From positions 8,849,215-8,913,214 of the forward strand of contig CM119268.1 of NCBI GenBank assembly GCA_051294375.1: a stretch of 64,000 bases of DNA, given 5' to 3'. A model generated the notes under the pieces. The model ran no database searches. It worked only from the letters and a program-made list of their open reading frames with translations, and was not told the origin of the DNA. Origin of the DNA: Paraspadella gotoi (taxonomy: Eukaryota; Chaetognatha). Within the stretch, counting starts at the first letter, position 1; each line of letters starts with the position of its first letter. The position numbers were made by a program, and so were the translations under genes. Positions 24,539 to 36,700 of this stretch are shown piece by piece.

Positions 24539-25570
24539 AGAGAGTAGAGAAGATTGACCTCACGCCTCTCATTCCCTAACCCCTTCCTCCAAGACGGCGC
24601 CTCCGTTCACACGAGGCGCTCGACGTTCTCGACGACGCGTTCACGACGCGCTTCCCAGCATCGACGCGGCCAGTCCGCGACGTCTGCCGCAACCCGAGGA
24701 TCGACGCCGTCGCCAGGATTCGGATGCAAGGACCGCAGCACGACGTGGAGTATCTTTTTAAAGGTTCGACAAAAGGGGGTGGTAAGGTTTAAGTTGAAGG
24801 CCGAGGATGTATAAATTGTATATTCACCGTATTTGCCTCATTGTCAGTAGCTAAAGAGACACAATGAGATATAATGTCGTTAGGTTGTATATTAAACATT
24901 ATACTCGGGGATAAATACTATTTAGTTGCTTAAAATATTACGAATGTAACGTAAAAAATACTTTTAAGTAACGTTTTTAACTAATTTTAACAAATGACGG
25001 CGGTGCGGACGTTTTGTAAATTTTTTTAGTAAATACTGTAATCGTTTATCAGTGTCAAGAAGATTCCAAATCAATACCCCACGATAAAAATGCCGCCATT
25101 AGCCATTAGCCATTAGCCATGCCATTCCTATTTAAAACGTTCCGCCCTGCCCCTCCCCCCGCCGTCGACATTCCACACCAGGCGTGTGGGTCTGGAAATT
25201 CCAGACGATTCACAACCTGAAAATTCTGATGTCCGGATTTCCGAAGCGCATCAACTCCGTCTTCACGGAGGCGCCTTCCAACGTCGACGCTGCCTTCGAG
25301 TCCGAGGGAAAACTCTTTATCCTCAAAGATTATCAAGTCTGGAAATATGATTCCTTGTCGCAGCGGTTGGTCTTCGGATATCCGAGGAGGTTAGCGGCAG
25401 TGGTTTATGGTTTTATTTTTGTAACTACATTATAGTTAATTTTATAGTATTATAGTTAAAAGTTAAGAGTTAAATTTAGAGTTATAGTTAGATTTACTGA
25501 AAAAGTGAAACGTTCTTTCTTATTTTCTAGTTTTTTAAATTTATTTTTATTTTTTAAATTTTTCATTTTT

Positions 25571-25638
<68 letters not shown>

Positions 25639-25643
25639 TCATC

Positions 25644-25674
<31 letters not shown>

Positions 25675-27112
25675 TTTTTTCTTTCCTTTTTATTATTTTT
25701 TTAGCGGTTACAAACCTTTTCAATAATTTAATATTAATCATCAATTAATAATATAATCTAGAATAATCATTAATAATTAATCCTACCCGGTCAGCATCTA
25801 CAACGAGTTTGGCCTCTTCTCCACCGTAGACGCAGCCTTCTCCACCAGGAAACACGTCTACTTTGTCAAACAGTACAACTCCACTCACTCGCAGATGTGG
25901 AGATTCGGGGACACGAGGCGAGACCACACCTTCGTGCACAGGTAGAGGTGGGATATTGTTCACAGAGAACACGCATGACAAGAACTTCAACAAGTTGGGC
26001 CAAGTGTATGTGAAATGATTATAAATTTGATTACATGAATTAACGAATGAATTTTTTGTCAGTAAACCTAAAACGTAAAAATGTCCATTTGTTGAAGACC
26101 TATTTATAGCAATGTATGAGACCAATCAAGTCAAAAAGATGCTATTTTGAAACTTAAACACTATATCCTGTTAGTAATTATCTAGTACATTTTTGTTTTT
26201 GAATCCCCAATCGCTTATATCTTTGTCGTTTTTGTTATTAATAGGATTGTCTATGCGGCGGTAGAGCTCATTTATCCCTGGGAAGAAGAGGCGTCAGGAG
26301 TTTGGTTGTTTGGACTTTACAGAGCAGATTACTACAGCCTCAGTAACCCCACCAATCCCTGGAGGAGAGCAGGTGAGATCTTGAAGGAGCAATCCTTTTT
26401 ACAGGAGCAGAAGAAGTGAGAAATATGCAGGGTCGTAAGTTGTTAAAAAAATTAAAAAGATTTAAATCATTAAAAAGATTAAAATATTTTATAAGCATTG
26501 TTCCTCTGCTCTATTGAATTAATATTAAAGATTGGTTTCATTTATTTTGAGCAAATTTTTTAAGGTACCTATGTTTGTAGCTTTTCTTGTTTGATAACTT
26601 TTATTGTCAAGACTTCAGTTAAATCAAACACCAAATTGATTAATTCAAAACATTTGTTATTTTTATATTCAAATCTAAAGTTCAGCACATTTGATTTAGT
26701 TTTACTTGAACCCCGTTTTTAAAAAAAAAAAAATCCTAAAACATGTTCCCTCTTTTTTCCGATTTAATATTTGCTTTGCAGGTTCTCATGTAGGCTGGCA
26801 AATGATATCGGTAACAGCAAAGGTCTTGCCACGACCTCTTGCGGAAATTTGCACACCTTTCATTGTTGAGATAAGAGATAAAATCTATCTTCAATTCTTT
26901 AAAATTTATTATTTTTCTTTTCTTTCTTTCAATTTTGTTTCTTTTTATCTTTCTTTCATATTTCTTTTTTTTTCTTTGTCTCTTCTTTTTTGTCTTTTTT
27001 CAATCTTCTTTCTTTAATTTTTACTTTTCTCTCTCTCTCTCTTTCTCTCTCTCTCGCTCTCTCTCTAATATATATCTCTCTAATATCTATCTATCTATCC
27101 ATCTATCTATCC

Positions 27113-27155
<43 letters not shown>

Positions 27156-27160
27156 TCTCA

Positions 27161-27194
<34 letters not shown>

Positions 27195-27283
27195 ATCTAT
27201 CTATCTATCTATCTATCTATCATATGTCTATCTATCTATCTATCCGTCTCTCTTCTCTCTCTCTTTCTCTCTCCTCTCTCTCT

Positions 27284-27350
<67 letters not shown>

Positions 27351-27531
27351 AAACCTCCCTCGTGGCAATCCTCATCGTGACGCTGGGAAAAATTTTAAAA
27401 GTTCAAATTTTTTTTTAATTCAAAAAAAAAAAAGAAAGAAAGAAAAAAACAGAGATTTCAATGGAAAAGTGTAACGAAGGAAATAACGAATCTCCGACAT
27501 CGGAAGATACTTTTTCATTGTTCCGAGAGGA

Positions 27532-27571
<40 letters not shown>

Positions 27572-29439
27572 GAGAGAGAGAGAGAGAGAAGCTATCAAGA
27601 GGGGAAAGCTAATGTTTGCGATGGAGGGAGAGAGACTGAGAAAGAATTGTTTACATTCTTCTCTTCGCCGGTCAAAGAATGTAGCATTTTATTTGTAAAT
27701 TCTTTTTTCTCTCTCGGCGGCCGGATGGTTTTTAAAAGTGACGTACTCACTTGGAAAAGAAGTATCTAAGGTCAATAGTTATGTTTTACTTAAAATTTGA
27801 AAAGAAGACAGAAGGAAAGTCAAAATTCAACAAAGTGCAGTCAAATTTCAGTCTTATGGTGGCTTTGGTAGGCCTCCATCCCACTTACAAGATATTTACA
27901 TCGCTTTCAATCAAGACACTTTCACAGTCTAGTCTACTATCAACTCACAGAGTATTTGTATAATATTTTAATGAACTGTTCCTATTGTAAATTTTGTTTA
28001 CTGTTACTGTTAGTGGTATTTGACTGAAAATCCATCTCATTTAATGAGCTAATGGATCATTTATAGGTACAATTTGTGACCCAGTTTTCCCGACACTCTC
28101 TCATGCAGGCCTTCAGCCGTGGAACAGTCGACTTATCGGTCGCTATTGGTTTTCATGTCGCGGAATTTTTTATCCTCGAGGAAGAAAACCTTTTGATGGT
28201 GAGGAGCCGCTGCCCGACGAAAAGGTGAGTTGCTCTCATCCATTTTATCGTTGTTGTTATTGAACTGAATTTGGTTTTAGTGACGAAAATATTATGCATC
28301 GGAAATCAATGAGTCTTTGGATGATCTTCTTCAAAAATGTACACAGACAAAAACTTTATGAAATATCAGTGATAATAAATTTGTTCTCTTTAAAAACATA
28401 ATACGATTTATTTTATTTGTATCTCAATAATGCAAGAATATATGTTAAAACTGTTTTCACCCTGGTTTATAGGCAAGTTATAGCGATGATCGTTCCAAAG
28501 ATTCTTTTTTTTATAGCCGTTTGTTTCGCATGTATTCCCAGGACTATCCAGAAATTGGCGGGAACTTTCCTGACGAACCGGATTATCCGGAGAAGCCAGA
28601 CAAAGGTGACGAAAATTTTAAATGACACTTTATATTCTCAGTTTAAGTTTGAACAGAAGAGGATAGGTTTGGGGCAGTCAATTTAAAATGCGTACCGTCG
28701 CATAAAATTAAGATTTAAACAAATAAAAATGAAAAAGAAACAAAAACAAAAAATTCTTCCTCCATTTTAGGCGAAAAACCAAAATGGGGAAAAGGCGACA
28801 AAGACGAAAATGACCCAAACAAGAAGGACAACAACGACAAAGACGAATCCTTGAAACCTTCGCGGATTCCGGAGAAAGAAGGATCGAACTTTCCTTTGGC
28901 AAACTTTGGTAAGTGAACTCGGTGAGGATTAAGCAATAGTAGATATTTTAAAAAATTGATTTGATGATTTATTTTGTAAATTAATTTTAAAACTCAAACC
29001 AGGATCGCCGTCTTCTTGGAATGCCTTCTCAAACCGAGATTCGCCCCATACGATCGGCGACGAATCGGGCGTCGGAGGCGGAGTTTCCGGCTCTGTCTCC
29101 GTCGGAGTGCCCGGAGGCTTTCAAGGCGGTGTCCCCGGAAGCGTACACGCGGGTAACCCCGGTGGCTTCTCCGACGTTGTACCCAACAGCGCCCCGGGTA
29201 GCGTCTTTAACAACGCCCCCGCCGTCGTCCACGGTGATGCACATTTCGGACGAAGTCTCGGAAACAGCGCGCAAGACGGCGGCGCGGCGTTACAAACTGG
29301 CATCGGTGGTGCCTCCGCTGCCGGCGCTTTTAACGGCGCCGGTTTAAGCGGCGGCGGCGGATACTCGAACTGGAGGCCGGCGTCGGTCGGCGCTTACGGC
29401 GTCGAATCTCCGGTACTTCCGTTCGATCAAAAAAAGTAG
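15053..29439 (+). CDS. MMP: Matrix metalloproteinase (secreted zinc endopeptidase)
   Basis: MMPs cut extracellular matrix and are kept latent by a cysteine switch. Exons with continuous phase: 15053-15404, 15636-15752, 16546-16848, 18004-18182, 18493-18595, 19135-19213, 19949-20053, 20154-20325, 21339-21463, ~24348-24438, 24594-24763, 25182-25389, 25795-25941, 26245-26372, 28109-28224, 28542-28605, 28771-28908, 29003-29439 (TAG). The ATG at 15053 follows an in-frame stop at 14996. A hydrophobic stretch ([12 protein letters not shown]) lies about 40 residues in, so the signal sequence is long or anchor-like. Order: Pro/Val-rich N-terminus, peptidoglycan-binding-like prodomain (LERYGYLP...[10 protein letters not shown]), cysteine switch PRCGLKD, catalytic domain, Thr-rich hinge, four hemopexin repeats, then an unusual charged and Gly-rich tail. 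No RXKR furin site is seen before the catalytic domain. Confidence 0.88.
15408..15502. repeat. (CT)n microsatellite
   Basis: Nearly pure (CT)n starting a few bases after the donor of the first metalloproteinase exon. It fills much of this short intron. Confidence 0.95.
15998..16105. repeat. (CT)n microsatellite with T run
   Basis: CT repeat followed by a poly-T run, inside metalloproteinase intron 2. Confidence 0.92.
18004..18595 (+). other. MMP prodomain exons with cysteine switch
   Basis: Exon 18004-18182 encodes the prodomain helices; exon 18493-18595 begins [16 protein letters not shown]. The Cys codon at 18523-18525 is the zinc ligand of the latent enzyme. The family form is PRCG[VN]PD; Leu-Lys replaces the usual residues after Gly. 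The first donor (GAG|GTCAGT, after 18182) is repeated 27 bp downstream. Confidence 0.88.
18650..18860. repeat. Dispersed repeat copy
   Basis: Carries the shared strings AATAAACAAGCT, CTGACTTTGGACAGG and ACAAGATAATGACATAA. Related sequence lies at about 1870-2190, 23380-23520, 27830-27970 and 60490-60545. No coding capacity was seen, so it is probably a non-autonomous interspersed element. Confidence 0.6.
19135..21463 (+). other. MMP catalytic domain exons
   Basis: Exons 19135-19213 ([16 protein letters not shown]), 19949-20053 ([11 protein letters not shown]...DLKIVFA), 20154-20325 and 21339-21463. The third holds FDGPSGILA and HFDEDETWT. The zinc motif HEIGHSLG is encoded at 20304-20325, one frame away from HFDEDE, and continues in the next exon as LQHS, followed by the Met-turn AIMAPYY. 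The phase-1 junction at 20325/21339 fits only the HEIGH frame. Upstream in the same exon, AFFPGYGG is readable in a shifted frame (20205-20228) between two offsetting indels. Confidence 0.85.
21488..21592. repeat. (AAT)n microsatellite
   Basis: AAT trinucleotide repeat in the intron after the catalytic domain. Confidence 0.9.
22240..22320. repeat. GAGTG-type short tandem repeat
   Basis: Imperfect GGAGTGAA-like repeats, followed at 22430-22500 by (GAA)n-rich purine sequence. Intronic. Confidence 0.6.
23490..24300. repeat. Minisatellite with ~33/37 bp units
   Basis: About 20-25 degenerate units built on GGCCCTGCAAGCTTTAAATC and TCTCAAGGTCTAAGG, alternating between a shorter unit and one containing CCAACCAA. 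It begins where a copy of the dispersed repeat ends (about 23520). Several central units (23640-23830) are badly eroded, with many missing bases. It ends about 45 bp before the hinge exon of the metalloproteinase. Confidence 0.88.
24468..24545. repeat. (GA)n microsatellite
   Basis: Fills about half of the ~150 bp intron between the hinge and the first hemopexin exon. Confidence 0.95.
25568..25680. repeat. (TTTC)n microsatellite
   Basis: Tetranucleotide repeat inside a hemopexin-domain intron. Confidence 0.95.
27028..27350. repeat. Compound (CT)n/(TATC)n microsatellite
   Basis: Alternating CT and CTAT/TATC blocks over about 320 bp in a metalloproteinase intron, followed by a (GA)n tract at 27535-27588 on the same strand. 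Confidence 0.95.
27830..27970. repeat. Dispersed repeat copy
   Basis: Shares CTTACAAGATA, CTTTCAATCAAGAC and CTCACAGAGT-like strings, in the same order, with the copy at 18650-18860. Confidence 0.55.
28542..29439 (+). other. MMP C-terminal acidic/Lys and Gly-Val-Ala tail
   Basis: Three exons beyond the hemopexin domain add [20 protein letters not shown], then a [19 protein letters not shown] linker, then about 145 residues rich in Gly, Val, Ser, Ala and Asn that end DQKK. No transmembrane helix or GPI signal is visible, so secretion without anchoring is likely. Typical MMPs end soon after the last hemopexin Cys. Confidence 0.8.
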
Positions 29440-30712
29440 ATTAATTTTTTATATATTTTTTTTTCGGTTTTAGTTTATATCAGAATCTTGCATCGTCTTG
29501 TAAAGATTAAACTTGTCTTTTACGTAGTAGCTTTTTATCTGAGAGGGGGGGGTGGAAAATTGTACAGATACCTGGCTTAGCCGTAGATTGTAACACGCTT
29601 TTAAGTTCAGTTTGTGTTCAGTCTCCGATCTGTTATTTGCGATTCAATTGCGTCGATTCTTTTGTAGTTTTTTTTTTTTTTGATTTGTTACTACATTTTT
29701 TTTCCATCGTTCAAAAACCGGTCGTCCTCCTAAAGGATTTCAATTTTTTTTTTTAAATTCGAAATCAAATCAAATAGAGCAATACTCTGAACTACTGAAT
29801 TTACTGTGCATACCTTGGCTTGACTACAACTACCTGATACTCTGATACTCTTTTTTTTATGAAAGCTACTATGCCAAGGTGTATCACGAGATTTAATATG
29901 TATTCGGGAAAAGGATGTAAAGCGTAGGGATGACGATAATTATTTTTTTTTTCTTAATTATTATTGAGAAGCACAAATTTCCCTTCTATCGAGAAGCTAT
30001 ATATCTTTACTGAAGCCAGATCTCTTTGAAAAATTTTTCCTTTAATACCACTGTAAACAAACTTTTCTGTAATTCAATTAACTATTCTTACTCGTTGCTC
30101 TTATAGTAATGCCTACATATACTGATTTTAGCCAACTGAGCATATCATGAAATATTTGTAAATAAATATTTTTTTTTACAACTTGCTAGTATTACTTTGT
30201 TTTTAGAGCCAGTGAGACAGCTGAAAGAACAACAAACCCTTTTTGCAACTACTGATATATTTTTTTTGGTTGACAGGCTTTTTGAACAGTTACGGTAGCA
30301 TAGTAATAATAAGGTCGAACGTACGTAGAAACAACGAGCAACAAGGAAATTCAACAATGCGAGCGTCAATTTAAATGATTATGTTACAACGATTAGCCGT
30401 GCATAACCAGTTTGTATTCTTTAAATATGAAAAATACAGATGTTACGGTTGTTTTTTTTTAATTTTTTTTTTCGTGGGTAAATTATCTCATACTTCAAAG
30501 CTGAAAAAATTCACCAAATAAAAACAAAAGTTATACAGAGTAAAAAATTACTCGCCGACAGATGGACGAATCATCTCATTAAGAGAAGATAGCCAAAAAA
30601 AAAAGGGAAAATACTCTTGCGAATACGAAACACATTAGGTACAGACGAAAAACATTTATTCGAAAAAAGCGTCACACAGATCACAAATCTGTGATCACAA
30701 AACTTAATCGGT
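29440..30712. other. 3' UTR and convergent intergenic sequence
   Basis: AT-rich sequence with homopolymer runs between the stop codons of two convergent genes. AATAAA at about 30161-30166 is a plus-strand candidate poly(A) signal. TTTATT near 30656 gives AATAAA on the minus strand for the coiled-coil gene. Confidence 0.5.
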
Positions 30713-33700
30713 TCACACGTGAAAGAACTTTCTTACGGCCTTTCTCCTGTTCATCCTTTCCAACTCGGCAAAATCGGCGGCCGGGATCCCGACGACGCTG
30801 TTACGCCGCCGGGAAACGTTGCGCCATCTAGCGAGCGGATAATAATCCCGATGTTTCTTGTGACTTTTGTTTTGAAGTCGTTTAGTTTCGCGCGAAGGGA
30901 GAAGATACGCGTCGGCGAACCGAATCAAATCTGAGAAGAGATTTTCGTTATAATTAATTATAATCTGATTTAGTTTTAAATATAAATAATATATATTTTA
31001 AAAAAGTCACCTTTAACTCGTAAAACAGATTTGATCCCTTCTTCGTTTTTTGTGTCGCTTGAATTGACGTTTTCTTGTTTAGTCTTCGAAGTTTTATTAG
31101 TATGAGTACATTGTTTGTTTTTGTTTGCACGGTTTCCTTAAAAATCGATAAAAAGTATAAGTGGAAAGGAGTATAAAAACTAATTAATGAAATAAAACCA
31201 AATTTTTCACATCAATAATGAAATAATTAATGAAACAAAACCAAAGAAATGATGGAAAAATTAAAGTAGTATCGGATGATCTTGGCTGAGACAATATTGT
31301 CTTGCTAAGGTTTTTAAAGCATGGACTGGGTTACATTAAATTTTTTTTCATCTTAGTGTGAAGACGATTACAATTTTAATCACAATTGCTCGGAAAATTG
31401 CTCCATGTCTCAGCCCAGATGTGATCAAATTACTTTGTGAAATTGATTGGTCCAATCGTGGTTAATCGGTAGGTTATAGGTATTCTCAAAAGTAAAGAAG
31501 TTTAAATATGAATGACAAACCTCAGAAATATCGAATTTAACAATTACAAAGGATCATTTTTTCGGCGAGACAAAGGGACTCCGTTCTGAACGATAAACAA
31601 GATAACCAACGCGTTGATTCGATTCTAATATTTTAATAATCAAAATATGTTTAGGGAAATCAACTCGTTTACCCAGACTGAATTCCCTTGCGCCGGCGGA
31701 AGCGGCGGAAGCGGCGGAAGCGGCGGAGGCCGAGGCGCCCGACGAAGCCGCGGCGGCCGCGGACGCTGCAGCGGCCGCTTGGTCTTGTGAGTCGAACGTC
31801 ACAGTCACCGTCTCTTGCTTCATGTGAGTTTGTTGATGCTGCCTGCAGGGGGGCATGGGCGTGAGGTAAAAATGGCGATGAGTATGAGTCCGAATTAAGT
31901 TCAGCGGAGTTTGATTTTAAAAATAGAGGTGAAACTCTTTGGGAAAATTAAAACCTTAAAATCTTTATAATCTTCACTTTACCAACTTTGGTTTACTATA
32001 AACAAACTCCCCTTTTCAATGACGATACAACATGGAGCGGCCGAAAGAAATGTGAAAAAAAGATCAAAAAGGAAGGCAAAAACGAAGCCTTGTGAAGTGA
32101 TCTTCACCGTTTCCCGGTTACTATTAGATTGGAAGTTTTCACTTCCGATTCATTCGATGACAACCAAATGAGGTAGAAGAATTATTAGCTCGATAGTTTC
32201 ATGATACAGTTTCAAGCAACTGTGACTTTCTCTTTTTTTTTTTCCTAGTTTTTGCAATCGAATCAGAAATTGGGAATGTTCAAAAAAAAATCATTAAAAA
32301 AGCTTCGGAAAATCATGAGCGAAGCAGTAAGGGGGAGGGGGGTGGGAGGAAAAGAGTTACGAAGTCGAATTAATCGGAAAAGACGGTCGCAATCGTTTTC
32401 ACCTGTCTTCTCGCGAGATGGCACTACTGTTCAGTTGTGAGAAGAAATTATTAGAATTAGATTTGTGAGTTTTATTAGAATTGTGAATTAAATCGTCGTG
32501 AGTGAGTATGCAAGGCGTCATACGTTGACCATACGTCCCTACGTGTACATTGTTCAACATGCTCCGAATAAATTGTCACATCGATTTTATGCCGAGGTTT
32601 CAAACCGAATTCACTATCCCGAGCTGGCGAAGTACTCACATTTTTTCGACAACTTCGCTATTCAATTTTTATAAAAAAAAAAACAATCGGTTAGTGACAC
32701 GTATTCTTAAAAGTAAACAATAAATAATTTATAGAGACTTCTCAATAATCAATGATGACTGACCATTGATTGAGATCGGTCGTCGTCTCCGTGATGACTT
32801 TGTAGCAGATTTCCTCCTCGAACGAATCTTCCCACTCTTCCTCAGATTCGCTCTCCTCCTGACAAAAAATCGATGGAAAATCGAAATGAGTACAAATCGA
32901 TTCCCCAAAAAAACCAGACAATCATGGAAACAGAATTTCATTATTTTTTAAAAATCGGATTTAATTAGCAATTAGTGTAAAAATAGCTCTTGGTTTTTAA
33001 ACATTCGAGTTACTATAAAAACGATACAATGATTTTAAAGAAAAACCCAATTAATATTCTAAGATAATATGACTATTATCGCTAATTTACAAACCTCTAC
33101 TTCAAGTTCTTCCTCCTCCTCCGCCGCGGCTGCTGCTTCCGCCGCCGCTGCCTCCAGTTCAAGACGAAGTCTTTCTTCCTCTTCGAGTTTAAGTCTTTCC
33201 TCTTCTTCTCTCCTCATCCTCTCTCTTTCCTCCGCCTCTTTTCTAAGCCATTCCTCTTTTTCTCTCTTGATCCTTTCCTCTTCCTCTCTCCTCAACCTCT
33301 CTTTTTCTTCGGCCTCTCTTCTCAGCCTTTCCTCTTCTTCTCTTTTCAATCTCTCTTCCTCCTCTCTCCTCAACCTCTCTTTTTCTTCGGCCTCTCTTCT
33401 CAGCCTTTCTTCTTCTTCTCTTTTCAATCTCTCTTCTTCCTCTCTCCTCAACCTCTCTTTTTCTTTGGCCTCTCTTCTCAGCCTTTCCTCTTCTTCTCTT
33501 TTCAATCTCTCTTCTTCCTCTCTCCTCAACCTCTCTTTTTCTTCGGTCTCTCTTCTCAGTCTTTCCTCTTCTTCTCTTTTCAATCTCTCTTCTTCCTCTC
33601 TCCTCAACCTCTCTTTTTCTTCGGCCTCTTTTCTCAGCCTTTCCTCTTCTTCTCTTTTCAATCTCTCTTCTTCCTCTCTCCTCAACCTCTCTTTTTCTTC

Positions 33701-36700
33701 GGCCTCTCTTCTCAGCCTTTCCTCTTCTTCTCTTTTCAATCTCTCTTCTTCCTCTCTCCTCAACCTCTCTTTTTCTTCGGCCTCTTTTCTCAGCCTTTCC
33801 TCTTCTTCTCTTTTCAATCTCTCTTTTTCCTCTCTCCTCAACCTCTCTTTTTCTTCGGCCTCTCTTCTCAGCCTTTCCTCTTCTTCTCTTTTCAATCTCT
33901 CTTCTTCCTCTCTCCTCAACCTCTCTTTTCTTCGGCCTCTCTTCTCAGCCTTTCCTCTTCTTCTCTTTTCAATCTCTCTTCTTCCTCTCTCTCAACCTCT
34001 CTTTTTCTTCGGCCTCTCTTCTCAGCCTTTCCTCTTCTTCTCTTTTCAATCTCTCTTCTTCCTCTCTCCTCAACCTCTCTTTTTCTTCGGCCTCTCTTCT
34101 CAGCCTTTCCTCTTCTTCTCTTTTCAATCTCTCTTCTTCCTCTCTCCTCAACCTTTCTTTTTCCTCTTCTTCCTTTCTTAATCTTTCTTTTTCCTCTTCC
34201 TCTCTTTTCAACCTTTCCCTTTCTTCTTCTTCCCTTTTTAACTTTTCCTCTTCTTCCTTTCTTAACTTTTCTTCCTCCTCCTTCCTCAACCTTTCTTTTT
34301 CCTCCTCCTCTTTCCGCAACCTCTCTCTCTCCTCCTCCTCTCTTTTCAGCCTCTCCTCCTCCTCTCTCTTCATCCTTTCCCTCTCTTTCCTCTCCTCCTC
34401 TTCCTTCCTCTTTCTCTCCGCCTCGATCTCGGCTGGAAAATACAAAAGATATTTTCAAATGACCTTCATTTGACCTATCGACCCTTCGATCTCTTGACCG
34501 ACCCGACCTTGCAAAAAGTCCCCGACAATTTCTTTAACTTGTTGCGGGACGATCTCATCGAGGAGAGACTTGACGGCGTCTTGAACAATGTCCTCGACCT
34601 TGAAGTTTTTTGTTTTTTTTTTTTTGGTCAAGGATCACCCGAATTTGGTTTTGTTTGTTTTTTGTTTACGTTTGGGTTTCAGGACGAGTTTAGTACAAAC
34701 ATGAGAAGACAAAAGACGAGAACGTGCCGTAAAAAAAAAAGGGTGAACGAAAAAATTAAGGTGAGATTAGTCATTTGAAATTCAAAATACTCAATACATT
34801 TATATATATATAAAAATGAATCATCCTAACGGGCAAATTAATAGTTTCTAATTTGCGGGCAATCGCGATGTCGCTTTACGGCGGGCGATCTCACCTCGGT
34901 CTGAGTTTGGACGGACTGTTTCTGCCCGACTTCCGTCTGGGTTTGAATCTCGCAAGATTTAGAGAGTGTCTGGGTGGCGGTGTCACCTGGCCGACGGTTT
35001 TGGGAGTGGCAAGGTGGGAGGGAGGCATTCAAGTTAGTTTTAAAATCTTAAAAGCCTTTTAAACTTTGCAGCTCACTAGATTTATTTCGAATTTACATTT
35101 TTTAAAAATTGTGTTGAAAAAAATGTGATTTAATCAAGAATGGTAATATATACTATAATATTATATATCTATGTTCTAGATATTATCAACTAATAGTTTT
35201 ATTTTTGTCCTAACTGTTACCAAAAACTTATATAATGCTTTTATTGTCTCTCACACAGCTGTTAAATATACAATATAAAATGTATACTATTAACATTAAA
35301 AGAGAGATTTTAATTCAGAACATTTTTTGTAACAGTTACAACAAAAAAACCTAAAATACGCTGTATATTTTCATTATGGACACCTGTATCATTTTCTGTT
35401 TGAACGCACGATTCAGAGAAATCCTTGGGAATCAGTTCGTACCATCCAAAGCAAACAAATGCCACTGTCGTAAAAAATGAGGAAAGCATCGTTGTTTTTT
35501 TTTTGAAACAAAACAAATCTAGTCTTCTATCTAAAATATCATTATACCTGTTACGGATTTATGAATGGATTCGGGCTGACTCTCAACTTTTCTTTCTTTT
35601 TTGGCGACTTGTGGAGGATCGATGACCCAGGTTTTGGCGCGGAATATGACAAGCTGCGTGGAATAATACCAACCATCGCCGTCGTCTAACGTGCCTGCCT
35701 GGAAATTTTGTTTTCTTGGTAACATTAGCCAAATAGCAGAAGGAGTAAATAGTTGTGAAAATTAGCTTCACACCTTCGAAGGAATTCCAGAAATGGTGAA
35801 TGTAAGAAAAACTCTTTGCTTGTCTAGTTGCTGCTGCTCCAATTTTTCCAGAACCATTGAATGCCCGGTTGGAATAACTTTTTCTTGAGAAATGATCGCA
35901 GAGTCTTTGAAAGGCAGAAAAGAAAATGAATACTTCTGCTCCACATTTAATTTTTGTTGTACTTCTTGAAGTTTTTTCAGCTTTTTTAAATCTTCAAGCT
36001 GTGATTGCTTCTGTTGGCGTAGTTCCTCTTCAAATTCGTGCTGTTCTCGTGTTATTTGATCGTGTTGCTGTTGTTTTTGCTCCTTAAGTTCTTCTTCTTG
36101 TTGCAGCCTTTGCTGTTTCAAAAGTTCCGCTTGTTCAGCTTGGAGTTGTTTCCATTTTTCAGCTTCTCGTTGTTTTTCAAGCTCAAGCTCTTTCATTTGT
36201 TTTAATTTTTGTTCATTAATATCATGTTCCAGTTTATGTCTTTGTTGTTGTAGTAATTCTTCTTGTTGTAATAACTGTTTTTGTAATTGTTCTTCTTGAT
36301 CTTTCTTTTTTTTGTTAATTTTTTCTTCTTCTTGCTTTCTGTAATTCTGTAGCTCTAAATCCTGTTCATTTTTCTGATGTCTTAATTCATCCGACAGTTT
36401 TTTCTTTTCCATCCGTAGTAGTTCCTCCAACTGAATTTTTTGAATATTGAGAGCTTCTTCTTGCTCTTTTTGCGCTGATAACTGTTCCGATTGTTTTTGT
36501 TTTTGCTTATAACATTCCTCATCCTGTTGTTGTTTCAGCTTTATTAATTCTTCCTCTTGCATCTGTCGCTGAAGATGGAGCTGTTCTTCTTGCAATTCTT
36601 TTTCTTGTTGAAGTTGTTGAACTAACTGATGTTTTTGTAAAGCAAACATTTCCTCTTGTTGCTCTCGTTGTTTTTGAAGATCTTCCTCTTGTTTAGCTTG

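Larger units (their letters stand above)
24594..28224 (+). other. MMP hemopexin domain exons (four blades)
   Basis: Blade 1 [15 protein letters not shown]...YLFKG (24594-24763) with VWVWKF; blade 2 [23 protein letters not shown] (25182-25389); blade 3 [16 protein letters not shown]...MWRF (25795-25941); blade 4 [25 protein letters not shown] (26245-26372). The Cys codons at 24684-24686 (start of blade 1) and 28156-28158 (FSCRG) are placed as the family's closing disulfide. Hemopexin domains direct substrate and inhibitor binding. Confidence 0.85.

Noticed and set aside
30131-30369. 74-codon minus-strand frame after the coiled-coil gene's stop
   Set aside because: Lies in the AT-rich 3' region, with no codon bias or splice support.
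33069-34181. 370-codon plus-strand open frame rich in Ser, Leu and Phe
   Set aside because: It is the antisense of the Glu/Arg repeat exon. The repeat period keeps the opposite strand open and the frame has no splice or domain support.
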